Of a stretch of DNA of 12,758 bases, positions 6,893 to 12,758 are shown piece after piece. The DNA lies in contig JBPCRW010000174.1 of assembly GCA_050996405.1 (NCBI GenBank), positions 1-12,758 on the forward strand, in the 5' to 3' direction. The position numbers and the translations under genes are program-made. Each line of letters starts with the position of its first letter. Positions within the stretch are counted from its first letter, which is position 1. This DNA comes from JBPCRW01 sp050996405 (GTDB lineage Bacteria > Acidobacteriota > Blastocatellia > Pyrinomonadales > Pyrinomonadaceae). Under the pieces are notes generated by a model, which saw only the letters and a program-made list of their open reading frames with translations, was not told the origin of the DNA and made no database searches.

Positions 6893-8251
6893 TTACTTGT
6901 GAGATTTTTGCCTTGTTTTGTGGCGTTCCACTAATTTAATCGGCGTGGCGAAAAAGTCGAATTCTTCGCGCAGACGATTTTCGACATAGCGCAGATACGA
7001 AAAATGCAGTCCGGCTTTCGAGCCGCCGGAAGTGAATAAAATAAAGAGCGGCGGGCGCATTCCGGCTTGCGTAATATATTTTACCGTCAGACGCGAAAAG
7101 CCGCCTTTGACGGGCGCGGGCGCAGTTCCGCCTTTCGGCTGCGAAATCGCCTGTTCAAAAAATTCGTTGAGTCTGGCGGTCGTCACGCGCAGATTGCGGG
7201 CGGCGTTTGCCTTGACGACGAGCGGCAGAATTTTTTCGACGCGCTGCCCGTTTAAAGCCGAAATCGTTATCATCGGCGACCAATCGAGAAACTTCATATG
7301 GCGGCGTAAGTTCCGCTCGAATTCGTAAATCGTGTTGGTTTCTTTTTCTTCGAGCGCGTCCCATTTATTAACCGCCAGAATTATCGAGCAACCCGATTCA
7401 ACCGCGTATCCGGCGATATTCGCATCCAGATTCGTCACGCCTTCGACGGCATCAATCAGAAGAATCGCAACGTCGGCGCGTTCGAGAGCTTTGCGAGCCA
7501 TAATGACAGACATTTTTTCCGCCATCTCCGTCGTCTTTCCCTTGCGACGGATTCCCGCCGTGTCAATCAGCAGAAATTTTTGCCCGTCAACCGTCAATTC
7601 TGTGTCAATCGCGTCGCGCGTCGTTCCGGCAATCGGCGAAACGATAACTCTTTCCTCGCCGAGAATTTTATTCAAAAGCGAAGATTTTCCGACGTTCGGG
7701 CGACCGATGATGGCGAGTTTTATTTCCTTTTGTTTATTTTCTTCGGCGGGTTCTTCAAAATTTAAAACCGCAAAAACTTCGTCCAATAAATCGCCGATAT
7801 TTGTGCCGTGTTCGGCGGAAACCGGCGTGAGCGAAAATCCGAATTGATAAAACTCGGCGGCTTCTTCTTCGACCTTTTTCGACTCTGATTTATTCGCCGC
7901 GATAAAAATCGGCTTCCCGATATTTCGCAGCAGAACGCCGATTTCTTCGTCTAATGGAATCGCTCCGGCGCGCGCGTCCACGACCCAGATAATCGCCTGC
8001 GCTTCGTTAATCGCGTTCGAGGCTTGTTTAAAAATATTCGCCGGAATAATCGCTTCGTCGTCCGGCACGATGCCGCCCGTATCAACGAGGCGAAACATTT
8101 TCGCTTTCCATTCGACTTCGCCGTAAATGCGGTCGCGCGTGATTCCCGGCTCGTCGCCGACGATGGATTTTCTCGAACCCGTCAGGCGATTAAACAGCGT
8201 TGATTTCCCGACGTTCGGGCGACCGATGATAGCGACTAAAGGCTGCGGCAT
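6893..8251 (-). CDS. der: Ribosome biogenesis GTPase Der (EngA)
   Basis: Der is a cytoplasmic double GTPase that helps assemble the 50S ribosomal subunit. The 452 residues show the full plan. The first G domain has GRPNVGKST at about 10-18, GDEPGITRDR and VDTGGI. The second has GRPNVGKSS, GTTRDAIDTE, DTAGIRRKGK and NKWD. The C-terminal KH-like domain has RPPLFILFTSGG and SYLRYVENRLREEFDF, followed by a basic tail. In the first domain the guanine-specificity motif reads NKSE instead of the canonical NKxD, a mild deviation. The length is normal for the family. It is the first gene of the leftward block. A promoter-like pair lies directly upstream. Confidence 0.97.
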   Translation of the reverse strand: MPQPLVAIIGRPNVGKSTLFNRLTGSRKSIVGDEPGITRDRIYGEVEWKAKMFRLVDTGGIVPDDEAIIPANIFKQASNAINEAQAIIWVVDARAGAIPLDEEIGVLLRNIGKPIFIAANKSESKKVEEEAAEFYQFGFSLTPVSAEHGTNIGDLLDEVFAVLNFEEPAEENKQKEIKLAIIGRPNVGKSSLLNKILGEERVIVSPIAGTTRDAIDTELTVDGQKFLLIDTAGIRRKGKTTEMAEKMSVIMARKALERADVAILLIDAVEGVTNLDANIAGYAVESGCSIILAVNKWDALEEKETNTIYEFERNLRRHMKFLDWSPMITISALNGQRVEKILPLVVKANAARNLRVTTARLNEFFEQAISQPKGGTAPAPVKGGFSRLTVKYITQAGMRPPLFILFTSGGSKAGLHFSYLRYVENRLREEFDFFATPIKLVERHKTRQKSHK

Positions 8252-8259
8252 AAACTCTG

Positions 8260-8288
8260 ATTCTAACGGTTAAGAAGTTTTTGGACAA
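8260..8288 (-). promoter_or_regulatory. Candidate promoter for der
   Basis: Read on the minus strand, TTGTCC (8288-8283) and TAGAAT (8265-8260) are separated by 17 bases, a good sigma-70-type pair. Transcription would start within a few bases of the der ATG (8251), so the transcript would be leaderless or nearly so. This agrees with the absence of a strong Shine-Dalgarno sequence there. Confidence 0.45.
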
Positions 8289-8315
8289 TTAAGGGCGAAT
8301 CATCCGGCTTTTTTG

Positions 8316-8344
8316 TTGATTTTGCCGACTACATCGCGTATATT
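8316..8344 (+). promoter_or_regulatory. Candidate promoter for the DUF885 lipoprotein gene
   Basis: TTGATT (8316-8321) and TATATT (8339-8344) are 17 bases apart. Transcription would start near 8351, leaving an untranslated leader of about 120 bases before ATG 8471. It is divergent from the der promoter. Confidence 0.45.
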
Positions 8345-8470
8345 TTAGCGCGCTTTCTATTTTAAGAATAATCGTCCTTGATGAGTGTTTTCGGCTTCAG
8401 CCCGCTCGTCAAAAATAAAGCCTCTGTGATTTGCGCGTATGAAACGAATAAAATTTTAATTGGGGATATT

Positions 8471-10225
8471 ATGAAATTTACAAAATACTTTTGCAGTTTA
8501 ATATTGGCTTTTTCGATTCTGTTCGCGGCTTGCCAGCCGGAGACAAACACGAATCAAACGGCGAACGCTGGAAACGCGAACACGGCAACCGCCAATAATC
8601 AATGGGACACATACGTCGAACATTTTTTGAACGACTATTTTGCGGCGAATCCGTCGTTTGCCGTTTATCAGGGCAAGCACGAGTTTGACGGAAAATTGCC
8701 CGATTGGAGCGAGGACGGTTTGAAAAAGGAAATCGCCAGACTTCACAGCGAGCGCGATAAAGCCGCCGCTTTTAAAGATGAGCAGTTGGACGAGCGGCAG
8801 AAATTTGAGCGAGATTATTTAATCGCGCAGATTGACAAAGATTTATTCTGGCGCGAGACGGCTGACCAGCCGCACACAAATCCTTATTTTTATTCGGATT
8901 CGATTGACCCGGACGTTTACGTTTCGCGCAATTACGCGCCGCTCGACACGCGGATAAAATCTTACACGGCTTACGCCCGAAATGTGCCGAACGCGCTGAA
9001 TCAAATCAAGGCGAATTTGAAATTGCCGATGGCGCGGACTTTAATCAAAATCGTGCGCACGACGATTGGCGGTTTGGCTGATTTTTACTCGAAGGACGTG
9101 CCGACGATTTTCGCTTCGGTCAAAGATGAGCAGTCACAAAAAGATTTCAAAGAAGCGAACGACGGCGCGATAAAAGCCGTGAAAGATTTTGACGCTTGGC
9201 TTGCATCGCAAGAACCGAACGCAAACGATAATTTTGCGCTTGGCGCGGACAAGTTCAAAGCAATGCTCAAACAGACCGAAGGCGTTGACATCGATTTAGC
9301 CAGACTTGAAGAAATCGGCAAGCAGGATTTGGACAGAAACACGAACGCGATGAAAGAAGAATGCGCGAAATTCGCGCCTAATCAAACCTTGCAGCAATGC
9401 ATGGCGAAGGCTTCTGCCGACAAAGCCGAAGGCGCGAACGTCGTTGACGCGGCGACGAAACAGCTTGCCGATTTGCGGAAATTTATTATTGACAAAGACC
9501 TCATCACGATTCCCGGCACGGAAGAAGCAAAAGTTGCGCAAGCTCCGCCGTATAAGGCTTGGAACTTTGCGTATATCAACATTCCGGGTCCGTATGAAAC
9601 CGGCTTGCCGTCGGTTTATTACGTCTCGCCGCCCGACCCGTCTTGGTCGAAAGAGAAACAGGAAAGCTATATTCCGGGCAAAGGCAGTCTGCTGTTCACA
9701 TCGGTTCACGAGGTTTATCCCGGACATTTCGTTCAATTTCTGCACGCCAATCGCTCGTCGTCAAAATTCGGACAAGTCTTCGTCGGCTACGCTTTCGCCG
9801 AAGGCTGGGCGCATTACACCGAAGAGATGATGTATGACGCGGGACTCGGAAACGGCGACGCGGAAATGCACATCGGGCAACTGGAAGAAGCACTTTTGCG
9901 CGATGTCAGATTTTTGTCGGCAATCGGAATGCACACCAAAGGAATGACGGTCGAAGAATCGAAAAAAATGTTTCTCGAACAAGGTTTTCAAGACGAAGGC
10001 AGCGCGGAACAGCAAGCCGAACGCGGCACGTTCGACCCCGCATATTTGAATTACACGATGGGCAAATTGATGATTCGCAAACTGCGCGAAGATTGGACGG
10101 CGACACGCGGCGGGCGCAACGCTTGGAAACAATTTCATGATGCGTTTCTGCAATACGGCGGTCCGCCGATTCCGCTTGTCCGCAGAGCGATGATGGGCGG
10201 AGGCGATAATGGTTCGCTGTTTTAG
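8471..10225 (+). CDS. DUF885 zinc-metallopeptidase-like lipoprotein
   Basis: ATG 8471 is chosen over the longer frame opening at 8378 because it begins a clean lipoprotein signal: MKFTKYFCSLILAFS, a hydrophobic run, then the lipobox LFAAC. That gives 584 residues. A low-complexity Asn/Thr/Ala linker follows and then the DUF885 body. Zinc-site motifs are HEVYPGH (His413, Glu414, His419) and, 25 residues on, AEGWAHYTEEM (Glu444), the gluzincin-like arrangement known for this family. The protein is probably a membrane-anchored peptidase facing the periplasm or cell surface; its substrate is unknown. The frame has no breaks and the length is normal for DUF885. It lies divergent from der. Confidence 0.88.
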   Translation: MKFTKYFCSLILAFSILFAACQPETNTNQTANAGNANTATANNQWDTYVEHFLNDYFAANPSFAVYQGKHEFDGKLPDWSEDGLKKEIARLHSERDKAAAFKDEQLDERQKFERDYLIAQIDKDLFWRETADQPHTNPYFYSDSIDPDVYVSRNYAPLDTRIKSYTAYARNVPNALNQIKANLKLPMARTLIKIVRTTIGGLADFYSKDVPTIFASVKDEQSQKDFKEANDGAIKAVKDFDAWLASQEPNANDNFALGADKFKAMLKQTEGVDIDLARLEEIGKQDLDRNTNAMKEECAKFAPNQTLQQCMAKASADKAEGANVVDAATKQLADLRKFIIDKDLITIPGTEEAKVAQAPPYKAWNFAYINIPGPYETGLPSVYYVSPPDPSWSKEKQESYIPGKGSLLFTSVHEVYPGHFVQFLHANRSSSKFGQVFVGYAFAEGWAHYTEEMMYDAGLGNGDAEMHIGQLEEALLRDVRFLSAIGMHTKGMTVEESKKMFLEQGFQDEGSAEQQAERGTFDPAYLNYTMGKLMIRKLREDWTATRGGRNAWKQFHDAFLQYGGPPIPLVRRAMMGGGDNGSLF

Positions 10226-10260
10226 ATTACAAAAAGTCTTGAGAAAAATAAGGAGCGAAT

Positions 10261-10779
10261 ATGAAAATTATTTTGACGATTTTGTTTTGTGCAATCTGCG
10301 TTTCGGCACAAAGGATTTCGAGCCAGTACACTAATCTTGGCGAAAGTGTCTGCAAGGTAACCAATACCGATATTGAATATTCACTGCGGCGGTGTCCCGG
10401 AATTGCCGGATACAAAATAATGGTGGCGGACGCAGATACTAGAGAGAGCGTCGCGGTAGTTTCTCCGGGCGGTAAAGCATATTCGCTTAATTTTGATAGC
10501 GGCGGTTATTTTTGTTACGTTGGAGAGAAAGCCGAATGGCGAATGAAAAGGCAAAAAGACAAATCAGTTCCTATCGCGCTAATTATTCGTTTTTACGTTC
10601 AAGAAGATAATGAACATCCGAAAAACCAACCCGCCTATTTGATGGTAATAAAACCCGCGCCGGATAAAATCTGCGGCGTTGACAAAATCAACCCCGTCAT
10701 CAATCAAAACATCAAAGCGCGCCAGATTGCCGATGAAGCAGCCGGTAAATCTTGTAAATTTGAAAACTTTGAAAACTAA
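10261..10779 (+). CDS. Secreted hypothetical protein
   Basis: The 172-residue product starts after a good AAGGAG (10249-10254). Residues 1-17 are a short signal peptide (MKIILTILFCAICVSA, probable cleavage near SA-QR). The mature part has five cysteines (VCKV, RRCPG, YFCYV, KICGV, KSCKF), so disulfides are plausible in the periplasm. The segment RRCPGIAGYKIMVADADTRESVAVVSPGG suggests a small beta-rich domain. I do not recognise the family. It follows the DUF885 gene closely (35 bases), so the two are probably co-transcribed. It ends 5 bases before the truncated aminotransferase copy. Confidence 0.75.
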   Translation: MKIILTILFCAICVSAQRISSQYTNLGESVCKVTNTDIEYSLRRCPGIAGYKIMVADADTRESVAVVSPGGKAYSLNFDSGGYFCYVGEKAEWRMKRQKDKSVPIALIIRFYVQEDNEHPKNQPAYLMVIKPAPDKICGVDKINPVINQNIKARQIADEAAGKSCKFENFEN

Positions 10780-10784
10780 AAATT

Positions 10785-10851
10785 ATGAATCAAGCAGAAC
10801 AAAAATCAACCGTTTCCGAAGCCGTGCGAAAGCGCAAGGAATTTCTTTGCC
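10785..10851 (+). pseudogene. Truncated 5' copy of the aminotransferase gene
   Basis: These 67 bases match 11462-11528 at 64 positions; the differences are at 10794, 10834 and 10849. They include the start codon and the first 22 codons (MNQAEQKSTVSEAVRKRKEF...). Homology ends abruptly at 10851, and no aminotransferase sequence follows. Both copies begin 5 bases after the stop codon of the preceding gene. The remnant reads on for some codons into the MITE but encodes nothing recognisable there. Confidence 0.85.
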
Positions 10852-10867
10852 TGATTTATATATTAAA

Positions 10868-10969
10868 TAGGACTTTCTCAAAAATACAGAAACACGCACG
10901 AAGTAAGTGTGTTTTGCGTCATTGCGTCCTTACTTTGTGCGGGCTTCTGCAAAAAGTGAGAAAGTCCTA
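10868..10969 (-). mobile_element. 102-bp MITE-like palindromic element, copy 2
   Basis: It is identical over 102 bases to the reverse complement of 8-109, with the same 13-bp terminal inverted repeats. It is flanked by TATTAAA on both sides (10861-10867 and 10970-10976), a clear 7-bp target duplication. It landed just after the truncated aminotransferase leader. Perfect identity of the two copies points to recent movement. Confidence 0.88.
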
Positions 10970-10988
10970 TATTAAATCGAAAGTCGGT

Positions 10989-11038
10989 TGCGTGAATTGT
11001 AATAAAAAACAAGCTGCGTAAATTATAATAAAAAACAA
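10989..11038 (+). repeat. Tandem pair of 24-bp repeats upstream of hicB
   Basis: Positions 10989-11012 and 11015-11038 match at 22 of 24 bases (TGCGTGAATTGTAATAAAAA and TGCGTAAATTATAATAAAAA, each followed by ACAA), spaced by 26. They end 20 bases before the hicB start. A repeated site ahead of an antitoxin gene could be an operator for autoregulation, but this short HicB lacks an obvious DNA-binding domain. The AT-rich stretch may also contain the promoter. Confidence 0.45.
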
Positions 11039-11058
11039 TAAGGAAAATTTAGATTGAT

Positions 11059-11271
11059 ATGGAAAACAAATATAAGGCAATCGTTAAGCGGGACGGCGAT
11101 TGGTGGATTGGCTGGATTGAAGAAATTCCGGGCGTGAATTGTCAGGAACGGACGCGCGAAGAGCTTTTGAAAACTTTGCGGATAACTCTGCGCGAAGCGT
11201 TGGAATTTAATCGGCAAGACGCGGTTAGCGCGGCTGGAGCGGACTATGAAGAAGAATTGGTTGCGGTATGA
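11059..11271 (+). CDS. hicB: HicB-family antitoxin
   Basis: The 70-residue protein has the HicB/UPF0150 pattern: YKAIVKRDGDWWIGWIEEIPGVNCQERTREELLKTL, then a helix (RITLREALEFNRQD). It would bind and block the HicA RNase. It is the short form, with no C-terminal helix-turn-helix or ribbon-helix-helix region. Its stop overlaps the hicA start (ATGA at 11268-11271), so the two are translationally coupled, with the antitoxin first. AAGGA lies about 14 bases before the start, rather far, so translation initiation may be modest. Confidence 0.88.
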   Translation: MENKYKAIVKRDGDWWIGWIEEIPGVNCQERTREELLKTLRITLREALEFNRQDAVSAAGADYEEELVAV

Positions 11272-11456
11272 AACGCAAGGAATTGATTCGCCATCTTCAT
11301 TCACACGGCTGCAAACTTCTGCGTGAAGGCGGAAGTCATTCGTGGTGGCATAATCCGAAGCAGAACAAACGCTCCGCCGTGCCGCGTCATACGGAGGTCA
11401 GAGATAATTTGGTTAAGAAAATTTGCAGGGACTTGGGCATTCCGCCCGTGAAATAA
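11268..11456 (+). CDS. hicA: HicA-family mRNA interferase toxin
   Basis: The 62-residue product is a full-length HicA: KRKELIRHLHSHGCKLLREG, GGSHSWWHNP with the expected catalytic histidine (His24), RSAVPRHTEVRDNLVKKICR and DLGIP. The fold is the double-stranded RNA-binding-like type, and the toxin cleaves mRNA when released from HicB. All core positions look intact, so the module is probably functional. Its stop lies 5 bases before the intact aminotransferase start, so toxin transcription likely runs into that gene. Confidence 0.9.
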   Translation: MKRKELIRHLHSHGCKLLREGGSHSWWHNPKQNKRSAVPRHTEVRDNLVKKICRDLGIPPVK

Positions 11457-11461
11457 AATCT

Positions 11462-12758
11462 ATGAATCAAACAGAACAAAAATCAACCGTTTCCGAAGCC
11501 GTGCGAAAGCACAAGGAATTTCTTTTCCCGGCAGTCGCCACTTATTATCAAGAGCCGATTGCCCTTGTCAAAGGCGAAGGCGAATACGTCTGGGACGACG
11601 CGGGCAATCGCTATCTGGATTGTTTCGGCGGCGTTTTAACCGTCAGCGTCGGACACGCGAATCCGAAAGTCAACGCGGCGATTATCGAGCAAGTTAATCG
11701 AATCGCGCACACATCCGCGCTTTACGCGAATCCGAATCAATCGGATTTGGCGGAAAAGCTGGCAGAAATTACGCCTGGCGATTTGAAGAAATCCTTCTTT
11801 ACGTCAAGCGGCACGGAAGCCGACGACACGGCGATTATGGCGGCGAAACTGGCGACGGGCAGACAGGAAATCGTCGTGCTTCGGCACAGTTATTCGGGCA
11901 GAAGCGCAACCGCTTTGTCGAGCGTCGGACATTCGACGTGGCGACCGCTGCCGTCGCAGGTTGCCGGAATTGTTCACGCCCGCGCCCCGTATTGCTATCG
12001 TTGTCCGCTCGGAATGAAGCCGGAAAATTGCGGCGCGGCGTGCGCCGAAGATGTCCGCGATGTGATTGAAACGACGACGACCGGCGAAATCGCCGCGTTT
12101 ATGGCTGAACCGATTCTCGGTGTCGGCGGTTTCATCGTGCCGCCCGCCGGATATTTTGAGCGGGTTGAAGAAATCACACGGCAGCACGGCGGACTTTTTA
12201 TCGCCGACGAAGTGCAAACCGGATGGGGACGCACGGGCGAAAAATGGTTCGGCATCGAGCATTGGGACGTGAAACCCGACATCATCACTTCGGCTAAAGG
12301 AATGGCGAACGGCGTTCCAATCGGCTGGACGATTGCGACGGCTGAAGTCGCCGACAAGTTTCCAGTTTTAACCTTTGCGACCTTCGGCGGAAATCCCGTT
12401 TCGACAGCCGCCGCGCTCGCCGTTATCAAATTGATTGAAGACGAAGATTTGCGCTCAAACTGCAAAATCGTCGGCGATTATTTCCGCGAAAAATTGGAAG
12501 AATTAAAAGACAAATACGAGATTATCGGCGACGTGCGCGGAATGGGTTTGATGCAGGGCAGCGAACTTGTCAAAAACCGCGAAACGAAAGAGCCTGCGCC
12601 CGAAGCGGTTTTGAAAGTCTTTGAAGAGACCAAACTGCAAGGCGTTCTCATCGGCAAAGGCGGGCTTTACGGCAATGTCATTCGCACGGGAATGATGCTC
12701 AATTCGACAAAGGATAATGTTAATGAGTTGATTTCTGCTTTGGATAAAGGTTTTGCTC
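11462..12758 (+). CDS. Class III PLP aminotransferase, AGXT2-like, 3' end beyond window
   Basis: An open frame of 432 codons runs off the right edge. It has the class III motifs: the cofactor loop SSGTEADDT (about 115-123), MAEPILGVGG, the Asp that contacts the pyridine nitrogen in IADEVQTGWGRTG (Asp249), the Schiff-base lysine in SAKGMANGVPIG (Lys279), and TFGGNPVSTAAAL. Overall sequence resembles alanine-glyoxylate aminotransferase 2 (LDCFGGVLTVSVGHANPKV is close to that enzyme), so it may use glyoxylate or pyruvate as acceptor, but substrate cannot be fixed from sequence. A four-cysteine insert (Cys178, 181, 190, 194) is notable. No Shine-Dalgarno sequence is visible, and the start is 5 bases after hicA. 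Its first 67 bases are duplicated at 10785-10851. Confidence 0.9.
   Translation, partial: MNQTEQKSTVSEAVRKHKEFLFPAVATYYQEPIALVKGEGEYVWDDAGNRYLDCFGGVLTVSVGHANPKVNAAIIEQVNRIAHTSALYANPNQSDLAEKLAEITPGDLKKSFFTSSGTEADDTAIMAAKLATGRQEIVVLRHSYSGRSATALSSVGHSTWRPLPSQVAGIVHARAPYCYRCPLGMKPENCGAACAEDVRDVIETTTTGEIAAFMAEPILGVGGFIVPPAGYFERVEEITRQHGGLFIADEVQTGWGRTGEKWFGIEHWDVKPDIITSAKGMANGVPIGWTIATAEVADKFPVLTFATFGGNPVSTAAALAVIKLIEDEDLRSNCKIVGDYFREKLEELKDKYEIIGDVRGMGLMQGSELVKNRETKEPAPEAVLKVFEETKLQGVLIGKGGLYGNVIRTGMMLNSTKDNVNELISALDKGFA

Noticed and set aside
8378..8470. Extending the DUF885 protein upstream to 8378
   Set aside because: It would bury the lipoprotein signal 31 residues inside the protein; ATG 8471 gives a normal N-terminus and lipobox.
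10785..11021. 78-codon ORF beginning with the aminotransferase leader
   Set aside because: After the first 22 codons it reads through the MITE and AT-rich repeats with no protein-like pattern; it is a chance extension of a remnant.
11804..12465. Two long minus-strand ORFs (152 and 156 codons)
   Set aside because: They lie opposite a clear aminotransferase frame and show no family motifs; such shadows are common here.

Overview
The window reads as chromosomal DNA of an Acidobacteriota bacterium, most likely class Blastocatellia. The lineage call is an inference from codon style, from a secreted protein carrying the 'GWxFDPDNPSAS...VHIYINGPAG' domain I associate with that group, and from a secreted protein with a 'KDGTKLKGYV' motif. 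No rRNA or other firm marker gene is present. Most genes are ordinary, but the spaces between them, and two genes themselves, are dense with small inserted repeats and decayed reading frames.

Layout. Positions 8-109 hold a 102-bp palindromic MITE-like element; an identical copy in the opposite orientation lies at 10868-10969. Positions 158-1767 hold a secreted, possibly Ca-binding protein gene broken by two single-base frameshifts. Positions 1844-2263 encode a small exported protein with a C-terminal membrane anchor. Positions 2404-3225 encode a TonB-type energy transducer. A leftward block follows, read from right to left: der (8251-6893), a 55-residue membrane protein (6732-6565), a MauE/DoxX membrane protein fused to two thioredoxin domains (6410-4947), a four-helix-bundle S23/IVP-family gene (4905-4615, frameshifted), and tgt (4527-3289, interrupted by an in-frame TGA). 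Rightward again come a DUF885 zinc-metallopeptidase-like lipoprotein (8471-10225), a secreted hypothetical protein (10261-10779), a truncated 5' copy of an aminotransferase gene containing MITE copy 2, a hicBA toxin-antitoxin pair (11059-11456), and the intact aminotransferase running off the right edge (11462 onward).

Two accessory structures stand out. First, the S23/IVP-family gene sits between inverted repeats built of 7-bp units (33 and 40 bp, identical except for one extra unit). This forms a 423-bp cassette between tgt and the redox gene. A different 7-bp-unit hairpin is inserted inside tgt and carries its premature stop, and a third 7-bp-unit imperfect hairpin overlaps the tgt stop codon. 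The arrangement resembles 23S rRNA intervening sequences, where an S23 ORF or no ORF sits in a long stem, but here it lies in protein-coding DNA. Second, hicBA lies between two copies of the first 67 bp of the aminotransferase gene. The 3' copy keeps the gene intact, and the upstream remnant was later hit by the MITE.

Caution: the window contains three frameshifts and one premature stop. Some could be sequencing or assembly errors, especially the one in the C6 tract. The repeat structures do not depend on those single bases.
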